Shown one piece after another: positions 27,546 to 37,906 of a DNA stretch of 64,000 nt. The notes under the pieces were generated by a model. It worked only from the letters and a program-made list of their open reading frames with translations, was not told the origin of the DNA and did not search any database. Position 1 is the stretch's first letter. Every line of letters starts with the position of its first letter. This stretch comes from Paraburkholderia sp. D15 (lineage in GTDB: Bacteria; Pseudomonadota; Gammaproteobacteria; Burkholderiales; Burkholderiaceae), in assembly GCF_029910215.1 (NCBI RefSeq), contig NZ_CP110395.1:868001-932000 (forward strand). The letters are read 5' to 3'. The translations under genes and the position numbers were made by a program.

Positions 27546-28877
27546 ATGAATGAGCGCGCCAGCGTCACGCCGCCCGATATGTCGGCGTTCTGGATGCCGT
27601 TTACCGCCAACCGCCAGTTCAAGAGCGCGCCCCGCCTGCTGGCGAGCGCGAAAGGGATGTACTACACGACGCACGACGGCCGCCGCATTCTCGACGGCAC
27701 CGCCGGCCTGTGGTGCGTCAACGCGGGCCACTGCCGCGACGAGATCGTCGCCGCCGTGCAGGCGCAGGCCGCCGAGATGGATTTCGCGCCGACCTTCCAG
27801 ATGGGACACCCGGTCGCCTTCGAGGCGGCCACTAAAATCGCACGGCACACGCCGGGCGATCTGAAGCACATCTTCTTCGTGAACTCGGGTTCGGAAGCGG
27901 TCGATACCGCGCTGAAGATCGCGCTTGCATATCACCGCTCGCGCGGCGAGGGGCAGCGCACGCGCTTTATCGGACGCGAACGCGGCTATCACGGCGTCGG
28001 CTTCGGCGGGATTTCGGTCGGCGGCATCGCGCCGAACCGCAAGGCGTTTTCCGGCGGCCTGCTGCCAGCGGTCGATCACCTGCCGCATACGCTGAATATC
28101 AAGGAGGCCGGGTTTTCAAAAGGGCAGCCTGCATGGGGCGCGCATCTCGCCGACGAACTGGAACGGCTCGTCACGCTGCACGATGCATCGACGATCGCGG
28201 CCGTGATCGTCGAGCCGGTGGCGGGGTCCACCGGCGTGCTGATTCCGCCGCAAGGCTATCTGCAGCGCTTGCGCGAGATCTGCGACAAGCATGGCCTGCT
28301 GCTGATCTTCGACGAGGTCATCACCGGCTGGGGACGGCTCGGCACGCCGTTCGCCGCGCAGTACTTCAACGTGACGCCCGATCTGCTGACCATGGCCAAG
28401 GGCACCAACAACGCGGCCGCGCCACTCGGCGCGGTGGCGGCGAGCGCGAAGGTGCACGATTCGATCGTCAACGGCGCGCCGGCCGGTATCGAGCTGTTTC
28501 ACGGCTATACGTACTCGGGACATCCGATCGCGACCGCGGCCGCTTGCGCGACCATCGATCTGTACGAGCGCGAGCAGCTTTTCGAGCGGGCCGCACGGAT
28601 GGCGCCTGTGTTCGAGAACGCGATCCACAAGCTGCGCGGCGAACCGCATGTGATCGATGTGCGCAACCTCGGCCTGATCGGCGGCGTGGAACTGGCGCCG
28701 CGCGCGGGCGCGCCGGGCGCACGTGCGTACGACGTGTTCGTGCGCTGCTTCCAGAAGGGGGTGTTGACACGGTATACGGGGGACATCCTGGCGTTTTCGC
28801 CGCCGTTGATTATCGACGAGGCACAGATCGACGAGATTTTCACCACCGTCGCGCAGGTGTTGCGGGAGACGGATTGA
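27546..28877 (+). CDS. Class III aminotransferase, omega-amino acid:pyruvate type
   Basis: A 443-residue PLP enzyme of aminotransferase class III, closest in appearance to beta-alanine/omega-amino acid:pyruvate aminotransferases (AptA-like). Visible: FWMPFTANRQFKSAPRLLAS, GTAGLWCVNAGHCRDEIVAA, FVNSGSEAVDTALKIALAYH, FDEVITGWGRLGTPFAAQYF with the cofactor Asp, and MAKGTNNAAAPLGAV with the Schiff-base Lys. It starts at the ATG at 27546 with GAGGAG 7 bp upstream; the frame from 27423 has no family similarity. It is transcribed divergently from urtA. The true amino donor could be beta-alanine, putrescine-derived amines or similar. Confidence 0.88.
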   Translation: MNERASVTPPDMSAFWMPFTANRQFKSAPRLLASAKGMYYTTHDGRRILDGTAGLWCVNAGHCRDEIVAAVQAQAAEMDFAPTFQMGHPVAFEAATKIARHTPGDLKHIFFVNSGSEAVDTALKIALAYHRSRGEGQRTRFIGRERGYHGVGFGGISVGGIAPNRKAFSGGLLPAVDHLPHTLNIKEAGFSKGQPAWGAHLADELERLVTLHDASTIAAVIVEPVAGSTGVLIPPQGYLQRLREICDKHGLLLIFDEVITGWGRLGTPFAAQYFNVTPDLLTMAKGTNNAAAPLGAVAASAKVHDSIVNGAPAGIELFHGYTYSGHPIATAAACATIDLYEREQLFERAARMAPVFENAIHKLRGEPHVIDVRNLGLIGGVELAPRAGAPGARAYDVFVRCFQKGVLTRYTGDILAFSPPLIIDEAQIDEIFTTVAQVLRETD

Positions 28878-28987
28878 GTCGATCGATGCCCGCGGCAGGT
28901 CCGTGGCGCGTGATGGATGATGCGCGGTTCGCCGGCTGATGCCGCGCACGCCAACTCGACCGCGCACACGGATCGTCGGGAAAGCAG

Positions 28988-29018
28988 AAAGGCCGGCGTC
29001 CTGGCGACGCCGGCCTTT
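28988..29018 (+). terminator. Rho-independent terminator
   Basis: A 13-bp stem (28988-29000 with 29006-29018, core ggccggcgtc) followed by a T-run. It lies about 110 bp after the aminotransferase stop and 32 bp before the converging DUF3443 gene end. Confidence 0.85.
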
Positions 29019-29050
29019 TTTCATGATCCGATGGATGGCATCGGACCGCT

Positions 29051-30706
29051 TCAGAACGCGATGAACGCACCCTGCTGTTTGCCGGCCGGCACATTGCCGA
29101 TCGCCGTGTAGACGCTGCGGCCGAAGAAGAACGGCAAGCCCCACACGAACATTCCCGCGGACGGCGAGCCGAGGCTGTCATACGCGACGTTGCCGTTCGA
29201 CCGGAGCGTCCAGCCGTTGGCCAGCGTGAAGGGCACGGTGACGGGCGTGGCGGTCCTGTCGACGCCGCTCAGGATCGCGGACAGGCTGAGCGTCGTGACC
29301 GGCATGTACCACCAGCCCGAATACGGCACGGTGGCATCGTAGAAGAGGTTCGCGTTCGATCCGCTGTCGATCGCGCTGGTGTAGCGCGTGCCTTTGTACG
29401 TTGTCGGGAAATAGCCGTATGGGTCGAGCGCGAGGATGTTCAGGTTTGGCGGCAGCGTGTTGTTCTGCTGCGTGCCGATGCCGAACACCAGCGTGCCTGT
29501 CACGCTCAACGAACCTTCTGGCGGCACGGACGGCAAGCGGATGATCGTGCCGTTGTTGTCCGACGTGAAGTTGGCGACCGGGTTCGCGACCTGCGTGTCG
29601 AGCGGTACGCGCGTGTTGCTGCAGGAGCCTGCCGACCCGCAGTAGTAATAGCCCGCGGCCAGCACGGCTTGCGCCGCCGCTGGATAGTCGCGCGTGGCCG
29701 GGCCGATGCCGAGCACGCCGTTCGCACCCATGTCGGCGGCCGTGCCGAGATCGGTCACGCCGCGGGATCTGCAGTCCGATGGCGCCGGATAGCGGCCGTC
29801 CGCGATCACCTGCAGCGGCAGGTTACCGGCCGACTTGCCGCCGATCGTCACATCCGCGCGACGGATCGTCCCCCACGTGTAGCCGGAGCCGAACACCGCG
29901 CATTCGGCGAGCGGGGCGCTGCCGGTGGGGTCGTCGGTCGCGCCGGTCTGCGACGGCAGGCGGGCGGCGAGCGCCGGGCCCAAGGCGCTCGCGAGAACGC
30001 GAATGCCGACCGAGCCGGTGTCGAGCTGCATGTGGTCGACCGTCGTGCATTGGTCGCTGCGCTGCGCGTCAGGCAGGCAGATCGTGACGGTGACGTACGG
30101 CATGTTCGCGAAGTTGCCGGTCCAGCGCTCGACGGTGATGGGGGTGGTGTTGGCGTTGGGGCTTGGAGTGGGTGTTGGAGTTGGAGTTGGCGTTGGGGTT
30201 GGCGTTGGGGTTGGCGTTGGGGTTGGCGTTGGTGTTGGTGTTGGTGTTGGTGTTGGTGTTGGTGTTGGTGTTGGTGTTGGTGTTGGTGTTGGTGTTGGTG
30301 TTGGTGTTGGTGTTGGTGTTGGTGTTGGTGTTGGTGTTGGTGTTGGTGTTGGAGTTGGAGTTGGTGTTGGAGTTGGTGTTGGAGTTGGCGTTGGCGTTGG
30401 CGTTGGCGTTGGGGTTGGAGTCGGAGTTGGTGTCGGAGCCGGAGTTGGAGTTGGCGCTGGTGCCGGTGTCGGTGCCGGACTTGGTGCCGGAGCAGGGCTA
30501 GGCGTCGCCGTCGCCGCCGTCTCCGACGCAGGCTTCACCGGCACCGCCGCGCCGTTATTCCTCGCCGCGCTATCGCCGTTATCGGCGTTGCCACTCCCGC
30601 CGCCGCAACCGCCGAGCGTCATGCTCGCCGTCAGCAGCGCGCCGCACAGCGCCTTGCCCAGTGCCGTCATCCTGATGCTATCGATCGGGTCCGCGTGTTG
30701 TGTCAT
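29051..30706 (-). CDS. DUF3443 lipoprotein with long Thr-Pro repeat and pepsin-like motifs
   Basis: A 551-residue predicted outer-surface or periplasmic lipoprotein. A lipobox LGGC is at residues 31-34, followed by a Gly/Asn linker. A low-complexity Pro-Thr/Ala tract of over 100 residues follows (DNA about 30151-30500), then a globular DUF3443 domain. The domain carries [12 protein letters not shown] (Asp229) and [12 protein letters not shown] (Asp447), plus ANGVLGIGP and [18 protein letters not shown]; these are placed like the Asp-Thr-Gly and hydrophobic-Gly motifs of pepsin-type proteases. The start at 30706 overlaps the DUF2844 stop by 4 bp; Met13 (30670) would give a shorter signal peptide. 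Function is not established. Confidence 0.85.
   Translation of the reverse strand: MTQHADPIDSIRMTALGKALCGALLTASMTLGGCGGGSGNADNGDSAARNNGAAVPVKPASETAATATPSPAPAPSPAPTPAPAPTPTPAPTPTPTPTPTPTPTPTPTPTPTPTPTPTPTPTPTPTPTPTPTPTPTPTPTPTPTPTPTPTPTPTPTPTPTPTPTPTPTPTPTPTPTPTPTPSPNANTTPITVERWTGNFANMPYVTVTICLPDAQRSDQCTTVDHMQLDTGSVGIRVLASALGPALAARLPSQTGATDDPTGSAPLAECAVFGSGYTWGTIRRADVTIGGKSAGNLPLQVIADGRYPAPSDCRSRGVTDLGTAADMGANGVLGIGPATRDYPAAAQAVLAAGYYYCGSAGSCSNTRVPLDTQVANPVANFTSDNNGTIIRLPSVPPEGSLSVTGTLVFGIGTQQNNTLPPNLNILALDPYGYFPTTYKGTRYTSAIDSGSNANLFYDATVPYSGWWYMPVTTLSLSAILSGVDRTATPVTVPFTLANGWTLRSNGNVAYDSLGSPSAGMFVWGLPFFFGRSVYTAIGNVPAGKQQGAFIAF
30151..30500. repeat. Hexanucleotide repeat encoding Thr-Pro in the DUF3443 gene
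   Basis: Variants of a 6-bp unit (ttggtg, ttggag, ttggcg, ttgggg). Bases 30229-30348 are 20 perfect copies of ttggtg. Unit changes keep the reading frame, so slippage would alter linker length and not inactivate the gene. Long antisense frames across it are artefacts of the repeat. Confidence 0.95.
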
Positions 30707-31185
30707 GGCAGTCGATCCATGCGAACGTCGGCGGGAACGAGACGTGGCAGATAGGCCTTGCCGAAGAAGTGGCCATTGCGTCCCGCCGATTCGATGTGAA
30801 AATCGCCGTTGTGCTCGACCATCGGACCGATGCCGTGCGCACGCTTCGCGCCGGCATCGACGAAGTTCGGAAAATAACTGCCGAGCAGCGCGCTCATATC
30901 CGGCCGCACCGGACCTTGCCAGGTGACGGCGAACACCACGTTGCCGGGCAGCACGTATTCATGGATGGTCACGCCGTCCGCGCCGGACGTCTCGCGCAAC
31001 GTGTAGGAGGCGGTGGCAGCGGCAGGCGCGGCGGCGTTGCGGGCGGAAGCGGATTGCAGCATCGAGCGCGCTGTCGCGCCGCTGGCGTTGTCTGGCGTGC
31101 CGGCGCCGGGCGCGCCGCCTAACACCGCATAGGCCGCGCAGGGCGAGATGGCTACGATCGCGAGCGCGATCTTCACGAATTTCAT
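30703..31185 (-). CDS. DUF2844 secreted protein
   Basis: A 160-residue exported protein. The signal peptide [20 protein letters not shown] is followed by an Ala-rich linker, then the DUF2844 core: [54 protein letters not shown] and [20 protein letters not shown]. It starts at the ATG at 31185; a TTG one codon upstream is also in frame. It overlaps the DUF3443 lipoprotein gene by 4 bp. The two families are found together in Burkholderiaceae, suggesting joint action at the cell envelope. No function is known to me. Confidence 0.82.
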   Translation of the reverse strand: MKFVKIALAIVAISPCAAYAVLGGAPGAGTPDNASGATARSMLQSASARNAAAPAAATASYTLRETSGADGVTIHEYVLPGNVVFAVTWQGPVRPDMSALLGSYFPNFVDAGAKRAHGIGPMVEHNGDFHIESAGRNGHFFGKAYLPRLVPADVRMDRLP

Positions 31186-31285
31186 CAACAGGCTCCGAAA
31201 AAAGGTCGGAGCATGGTGCCTGCGTATCCGTCAGGAAACCGTACGAAGTTTCCGAATTGGCTGTGCGAAGTAGTGCAAGCGTCTG

Positions 31286-32842
31286 CTAGGGATGGCCGGG
31301 TGCGCCTGCCGGCGCATTCGGCATCGCCCGTCGTCCGAGCTTGCCCGCCGCGCCTTTCGCCGCCACCCCGGGGTGCGGCACCGTCGGCACCTGCGGCAGC
31401 GCGGTCAACGCCCCGTCATCCACCGGCGACAGCAACGCGCTCAACTGCAGCACGTCCTGATCGGTCAGCGCGGCGGTCGACGCCTTCAGCTTGAGACTGT
31501 TCACCAGCGTGTCATACCGCGCCTTCGCCAGATCGCGTCGCGCGGAAAACAGCTGGTCCTGCGCGTTGAGCACGTCGATGTTGATCCGCACGCCGACCTG
31601 GTAGCCGAGCAGATTCGATTCGAGCGACGTGTTCGCCGACCGCTCGGCGGTCTGCAACGCCCGCACCTGCGCAAGCCCGCTCACCACGCCGAGAAACGCC
31701 TGCCGCGCGGAGAGCGCCGCGTTGCGCCGGGCGGTGTCGAGATCGGCGGCGGCCTGGTCTTCCAGCGCGAGCGTCTGGCGCACGCGGCTTTGCGTCGCGC
31801 CGCCGGCGAACAGCGGAATCGTGATCTGCACGCCGATCGTGCTGTTCGTGTACGACGAGCCGAGATTGCCGAGTTCCGCGGCCAGCGCGGGCGTGGCCGC
31901 CGACGGCGTTTCCGCGCCGCTGCCGAAGCCGCCGCCGAAATTCCCGCCGAAGTTGCCCGCGCCCGCCGCGCCGAGGCTGCTGCGCGAACGGCTCGCGACC
32001 AGATCGACGGTCGGCAGATGGCCGGCTTTCGCTTTAGAGGTTTCGCGCTGCGCGGTGGACAGCGCGATCTGCTTGATGACGACCTGGTAGTTGGCGTCGC
32101 TGGCGGTATCGGTCCACTGGTTGATGTCGGCGGGCACGGGCGGCGGCAACGGCGCACCGGCGGCGAGGCCGTCGACCTTCTCGACCGGATGGCCGACGAT
32201 CTGCTGCAACGCCGCCAGCTTCACCGCGAGGTCGTTCCGCGCGGCGATTTCCTGCGAGACGGCCTGATCGTATTTGGCCTGAGCCTCGTTGGTGTCGGTG
32301 ATGGTGGTGTTGCCGACTTCGAACGAGCGCTTCGCCGATTCGAGCTGCTGCGCGATCGACGCCTTCTGCGACTGCGCGATGGCGAGACTATCCTGCGCGG
32401 ACAGCGCATCGAAGTAAGCCTGCCCGAGGCGCACGATCAGATCCTGGCGGGCCTGCGCGAACGACGCCTGGGCCGACTCCACCGCCAGCTTGCCCTGCGC
32501 ATAGCCGTACCAGCTATCCACATGGATCAGCGGCTGGGTGAGCGAAATGGTGTAACCGCTGCTGTTGCCGTACGACGACGGAAAGCCGCCGCCGAAGTCC
32601 GTGCTCTGCCGGCTGCCGTTCAGCGAAGCCGACACCTGCGGCAGCAGCTTGGCGCGCGCGAGCGGCAATTCCTCGCTGTTCGCGGCCAGCGCGGCGCGCG
32701 CGCTTTGCAGTTGCGCGTCGCTGGAGAGCGCTTCGTCGTAGAGCTGGGAGAGGCCGACGGCGTGGGCTGGCGGCGCATGCAATGCGCCGCCCGATGCCAG
32801 CGCCAGCGCGGCCGCGAAGACCGGCACCCGGAGGCGCATCAT
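31286..32842 (-). CDS. TolC-family outer membrane channel protein
   Basis: A 518-residue outer membrane factor for type I secretion or efflux. The signal peptide ends APPAHAVGL. Two repeated halves of the TolC barrel-helix fold follow: LYDEALSSDAQLQSARAALA, LAQSQKASIAQQLESAKRSF-like helices and YTISLTQPLIH in the first, then VGVQITIPLFAGGATQSRVR-like strands and LLGYQVGVRINIDVLNAQDQ in the second, which is diagnostic of TolC. The C-terminal 40 residues are Pro/Ala/Gly-rich and variable. It is the third gene of pcm-rhodanese-tolC, 13 bp after the rhodanese gene. It could serve the distant RND pump as well as secretion systems. Confidence 0.92.
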   Translation of the reverse strand: MMRLRVPVFAAALALASGGALHAPPAHAVGLSQLYDEALSSDAQLQSARAALAANSEELPLARAKLLPQVSASLNGSRQSTDFGGGFPSSYGNSSGYTISLTQPLIHVDSWYGYAQGKLAVESAQASFAQARQDLIVRLGQAYFDALSAQDSLAIAQSQKASIAQQLESAKRSFEVGNTTITDTNEAQAKYDQAVSQEIAARNDLAVKLAALQQIVGHPVEKVDGLAAGAPLPPPVPADINQWTDTASDANYQVVIKQIALSTAQRETSKAKAGHLPTVDLVASRSRSSLGAAGAGNFGGNFGGGFGSGAETPSAATPALAAELGNLGSSYTNSTIGVQITIPLFAGGATQSRVRQTLALEDQAAADLDTARRNAALSARQAFLGVVSGLAQVRALQTAERSANTSLESNLLGYQVGVRINIDVLNAQDQLFSARRDLAKARYDTLVNSLKLKASTAALTDQDVLQLSALLSPVDDGALTALPQVPTVPHPGVAAKGAAGKLGRRAMPNAPAGAPGHP

Positions 32843-32855
32843 CGCGGCGGTGGGC

Positions 32856-33179
32856 TCAGTAGGTCGGAACGGACGGATCGACCTGACGCGACCACGCGTC
32901 GATACCGCCTTGCAGGTTGAACACGTTCGTGTGGCCGCGCGATTCGAGGAACATCGCGACCTGGGCGCTGCGCGCGCCGTGATGGCATACGCAGACGATC
33001 TGCGCGTCGTCGTCGAGTTCCTCGCTGCGCGCGGGAATCTCGCGCATCGGAATCGATACGGCGCCGGCGATCGACGCCGTCTGGATTTCCCACGGCTCGC
33101 GCACGTCGAGCAACACGGGCGCGGGGCGCGTCGAATCGGCCAGCCATTCGGCGAGCGCGGGAGCAGTCAGGTTTTGCAT
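32856..33179 (-). CDS. Single-domain rhodanese-like sulfurtransferase
   Basis: A 107-residue cytoplasmic rhodanese domain. PVLLDVREPWEIQTASIAGA is the first conserved segment. SIPMREIPARSEEL is the second. VCVCHHGARSAQVAMFLESR holds the active-site Cys in a six-residue loop beginning Cys-His-His-Gly-Ala-Arg, and NLQGGIDAWSRQVDPSVPTY closes the domain. The start at 33179 (MQNLTAPALAEWL) fits the family; a longer frame to 33266 is the shadow of the upstream gene end. It lies between the methyltransferase and tolC genes. The sulfur acceptor is unknown. Confidence 0.9.
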   Translation of the reverse strand: MQNLTAPALAEWLADSTRPAPVLLDVREPWEIQTASIAGAVSIPMREIPARSEELDDDAQIVCVCHHGARSAQVAMFLESRGHTNVFNLQGGIDAWSRQVDPSVPTY

Positions 33180-33195
33180 CGGCGGGGAATCCGGA

Positions 33196-33849
33196 TCAGA
33201 ACTTGAAACGCGACGGCTGCACCGCGTTGACGAGCGGTTCGACATAGGTTTCGAACACGTCGGCAATGCGGAACTGCTTTTCGTCGATACGCGTGATGAT
33301 CTGCGCCTTCATGACCGGCGCGGTGCCGACGAAGGCCGCCAGACGGCCACCGACCTTCAGGTGTTCGAGGATTTCCTGCGGCAGCACCGGCAGGCCGCCC
33401 GACACGCAGATCACGTCGTACGGCGCGGCGCCGGCCCAGCCGCGCGACGCGTCGCCGGTCGCGACTTCGGCGTTCAGCACGCCGTTCGCGGTCAGGTTGC
33501 TCTTGGCCAGTTCGGCCAGTTCCGGTTCGATATCCACCGTCAGCACATGTTGCGCGCGGTGCGCGAGCAGCGCCGCCATGTAACCCGAACCCGCGCCGAT
33601 TTCGAGCACGCTTTCGTGTTTCTTCACCGCCAGCTCCTGCAGCACGCGCGCTTCGATGCGCGGCGCCAGCATGTGCTGGCCGGCCGGCAGCGGCACTTCG
33701 AAATCGACGAAGGCCAGTTCGCGGTAGGCGGCGGGGACGAAATTCTCACGCTTGACGATCGAGAGCAGATTCAGCACGTCCTGGTCGAGCACTTCCCAGG
33801 GGCGGATCTGCTGTTCGATCATGTTGAAACGCGCTTGCTCGATGTTCAT
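33196..33849 (-). CDS. Protein-L-isoaspartate O-methyltransferase family protein
   Basis: A 217-residue SAM-dependent methyltransferase of the PCMT family. Visible: FNMIEQQIRPWEVLDQDVLN, REFNVP-like RENFVPAAYRELAF, ISAP-region counterpart GQHMLAPRIEARVLQEL, SAM motif VLEIGAGSGYMAALLAH, and VICVSGGLPVLPQEILEHLK. The GG in place of the usual catalytic SAA-type sequence suggests a diverged branch, so isoaspartate repair is not certain. It starts at the ATG at 33849; the frame to 34050 adds 67 Arg-rich residues without support. It is first in the tolC operon. The 299 bases to the divergent LacI gene hold no gene. Confidence 0.82.
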   Translation of the reverse strand: MNIEQARFNMIEQQIRPWEVLDQDVLNLLSIVKRENFVPAAYRELAFVDFEVPLPAGQHMLAPRIEARVLQELAVKKHESVLEIGAGSGYMAALLAHRAQHVLTVDIEPELAELAKSNLTANGVLNAEVATGDASRGWAGAAPYDVICVSGGLPVLPQEILEHLKVGGRLAAFVGTAPVMKAQIITRIDEKQFRIADVFETYVEPLVNAVQPSRFKF

Positions 33850-34111
33850 GGTGGATTCGGCAGTGTGGTTGGGCGATTCTGGCCCGCGGTTGCGGCCCGT
33901 GCGGTTGCGACCCGGCTGCGCGGGGCTGCGCCGCCCGCGAGGTGAACCCTCGTTGGGCCCGGCAGGGTAACTGCGGGATTGTACCAAATGAGGATGACGC
34001 GTCGCGCCCTCGCGGGCAGGGCGGCGGCCGCCGCGCGCCCATCGCGCCAACGTGCCGCCCCCGTGTTTATCCCTAGCGATCCGTCCTTGCGGTTCGGGCT
34101 TTTATCGCCCA

Positions 34112-34133
34112 AAAATGTAATCGATTACATTTT
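34112..34133. promoter_or_regulatory. Perfect 22-bp LacI-family operator palindrome
   Basis: Exact inverted repeat of AAAATGTAATC centred on CG (core TGTAATCGATTACA). The central CG dyad is typical of LacI-family operators. It ends 15 bp before the regulator's TTG start, consistent with autorepression and control of the whole sugar operon. A partial half-site (gaatgtaat) occurs at about 37768, ahead of the binding-protein gene. Confidence 0.85.
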
Positions 34134-34148
34134 GCTGGCGAATCGACA

Positions 34149-35228
34149 TTGTCCAAACCGTCGTCCAAGGTGATCCCCGCCGTGCCGGCCGAAGCGCGAA
34201 CGCTCGCCGGCGTCGAGCCGCCGCGCCCCTCGGCCGATGACCGGTCCATCGCCGGCGTGGCGCGTCAGGCCGGGGTCTCGGTGGCGACGGTGTCGCGCGT
34301 GCTGAACGGTCACGAGAACGTGCGGCCGGCCACCCGCGACAAGGTGCTCGCCGCGATCGACGCCAGCGGCTATCGCGTCAACGAACTCGCGCGCAATCTG
34401 CGCACCGCCGAGAGCCGCCTGCTGCTGACCATGGTGCCGGACGTCGGCAATCCGTTTTACGCGGAGATCGTGCGCGGCATCGACAGCGTCGCGCGTCAGC
34501 ACGGCTACTTCATGCTGTTGTGCGACACCGGCGCCGATGCCGGGCGCGAGCGCAGCTACTTCGATCTGCTGCGGCGCCGCCGCGCGGACGGCGCGATCTG
34601 CCTCGACCCCGCGACGATCCAGCAGGCGCTCGGCGACGCATCCGGCGCGTTGCCGTGGGTCGCGTGCTGCGAATTCGATCCGGCGATGGGCGTGCCCTAC
34701 GTCGGCATCGACAACTACCGGGCGGCGGGCGATGCGGTGCGGCATCTGCTCGCGCGCGGCCACCGGCGCATCGGCCTGATCAATTCCGACATCGACTATC
34801 TGTACGCGCAGCAGCGGCAGCAGGGCTATCTGGATGCGCTGACCGGCGCGGGCATCGTGCCCGACCCGGGCTGGCGCATGAACCTGAATACACTCGATTA
34901 CGGCGCGGGCGCCTCGGCGGCCGCCACGCTGATGTTGCCGCCGCACGCGCCGAGCGCGATCTTCGCGGTATCCGACACGCTCGCGATCGGCGCGATCCAC
35001 GGCGTGCGCAGCGTCGGCAAGCGGGTGCCGGACGACGTCGCCGTGATCGGCTTCGACGACATCTCGCTCGCCGCGCAGATCGACCCGCCGCTCACGACCA
35101 TCGCGCAACCCATGCGCGAGCTCGGCGAGACCGCCGCGCGCCTGCTGCTGCAGCGGCTCGCCAATCCGCTGGCGCACGTGCCGGGCGTGCTGCTGCCGCA
35201 TCGGCTCGTGATTCGCGGGAGTGCGTGA
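34149..35228 (+). CDS. LacI-family transcriptional regulator
   Basis: A 359-residue repressor. After a 30-residue Pro/Ala-rich leader comes the helix-turn-helix and hinge (SIAGVARQAGVSVATVSRVL, NGHENVRPATRDKV, SGYRVNELARNLR). The effector-binding domain follows, resembling sugar-binding proteins: LLTMVPDVGNPFYAEIVRGI, AVSDTLAIGAIHGVRSVGKR and VIGFDDISLAAQIDPPLTTI. The start is TTG at 34149. It lies directly behind a perfect operator palindrome and 3 bp before the transporter ATPase gene, so it almost certainly represses its own operon in response to the transported sugar or a product of it. Confidence 0.92.
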   Translation: MSKPSSKVIPAVPAEARTLAGVEPPRPSADDRSIAGVARQAGVSVATVSRVLNGHENVRPATRDKVLAAIDASGYRVNELARNLRTAESRLLLTMVPDVGNPFYAEIVRGIDSVARQHGYFMLLCDTGADAGRERSYFDLLRRRRADGAICLDPATIQQALGDASGALPWVACCEFDPAMGVPYVGIDNYRAAGDAVRHLLARGHRRIGLINSDIDYLYAQQRQQGYLDALTGAGIVPDPGWRMNLNTLDYGAGASAAATLMLPPHAPSAIFAVSDTLAIGAIHGVRSVGKRVPDDVAVIGFDDISLAAQIDPPLTTIAQPMRELGETAARLLLQRLANPLAHVPGVLLPHRLVIRGSA

Positions 35229-35231
35229 AGC

Positions 35232-36699
<1,468 letters not shown>

Positions 36700-36719
<20 letters not shown>

Positions 36720-37713
36720 AGCCGTGCAATCCGGCCGCGCGCTGCGCTTCGCGCATCGACTGTATGCGCTCGGGCCGCTGGTCGGGCTGATCGCGCTGTG
36801 CGTGATCGGCACGCTGCTCAACCGCGATTTCGCGACGCTCGACAACCTGATGAACGTGCTGACGCGCACATCGTTCATCGGCATCATCGCGGTCGGCATG
36901 ACCTTCGTGATTATCTCCGGCGGCATCGATCTGTCGGTCGGGTCGATGGCGGCGTTGATCGCGGGCAGCATGATCTGGTTGATGAATGCGCTCGCGGCGG
37001 GCGTCGGCGGGCACACGCTCGCACCGCTGCTGATTCTCACGCTCGGGATCGTCTTCGCGCTCGTGCTCGGCGGCCTGTTCGGCTGCGCGCACGGCCTGCT
37101 GATCACCAAAGGACGGATCGAGCCGTTTATCGTCACGCTCGGCACGCTGGGCATCTTTCGCGCGGTGCTCACCTGGCTCGCCGACGGCGGCGCGTTGACG
37201 CTCGATAACTCGCTGTCGGATTTATATGGACCGGTCTACTACGCGAGCCTCTTCGGCGTGCCTGTGCCGATCTGGGTGTTTCTCGTGGTGGCGGCGGGCG
37301 GCGCGCTGATCCTCAATCGCACCGCGTTCGGCCGTCACGTGCAGGCGATCGGCTCCAACGAACAGGTCGCGCGCTACGCGGCGATTCGCGTCGATACCGT
37401 GAAGATCGTCACGTATGTGCTGCTCGGCATCTGCGTGGGCGTCGCCACCGTGCTCTATGTGCCGCGTCTGGGCTCGGCCACGCCGACCACGGGATTGCTG
37501 TGGGAGCTGGAGGCGATCGCGTCGGTGGTGGTCGGCGGCACGGCGCTCAAGGGGGGCGAAGGGCGCGTGATCGGCACGGTGATCGGCGCGATTCTGTTGT
37601 CGGTGATCGCCAATATTCTGAATCTCACCAGCATCATCAGCGTGTATCTGAACGCGGCGGTGCAGGGCGTGGTGATTATCTTCGTCGCGTTCGTACAGCG
37701 CGGACGGCGATAG
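36700..37713 (+). CDS. Sugar ABC transporter permease (RbsC/XylH type)
   Basis: A 337-residue permease with about nine hydrophobic segments. Family landmarks: [74 protein letters not shown] (the cytoplasmic coupling loop) and [20 protein letters not shown]. The length is typical. The start overlaps the end of the ATPase gene, so translation is coupled. The 193 bases after the stop carry tandem 13-bp repeats before the binding-protein gene. Confidence 0.93.
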
Positions 37714-37786
37714 TTTTTTTGCGGCGTGGAGGGTGCGCGGCGAGGCGGGAGAGTAGGGGCAGGTTTTGAATGTAATGGATGGCGTG

Positions 37787-37852
37787 GTTCGAAAAGCTGT
37801 AGCTCGATAAGCAGGCTCGATAAGCAGGCTCGATAAGCAGGTTCGAAAAGCG
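37787..37852. repeat. 13-bp direct repeats upstream of the sugar-binding protein gene
   Basis: Three perfect head-to-tail copies of gctcgataagcag (37802-37840) are flanked on both sides by the related gttcgaaaagc. The block lies 55-120 bp before the start of the binding-protein gene, where a promoter or leader would lie. Confidence 0.85.
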
Positions 37853-37906
37853 AGGCGCACGAACGCCTCATCATGCAACCAGATTGGACGAGATCGGAGA
37901 CACGAG

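Noticed and set aside
29925..30926. Long plus-strand frame reading a Val-Gly repeat opposite the DUF3443 gene
   Set aside because: It is the antisense reading of the hexanucleotide repeat. No ribosome site and no non-repeat domain; the minus-strand frame has a signal peptide and a conserved domain.
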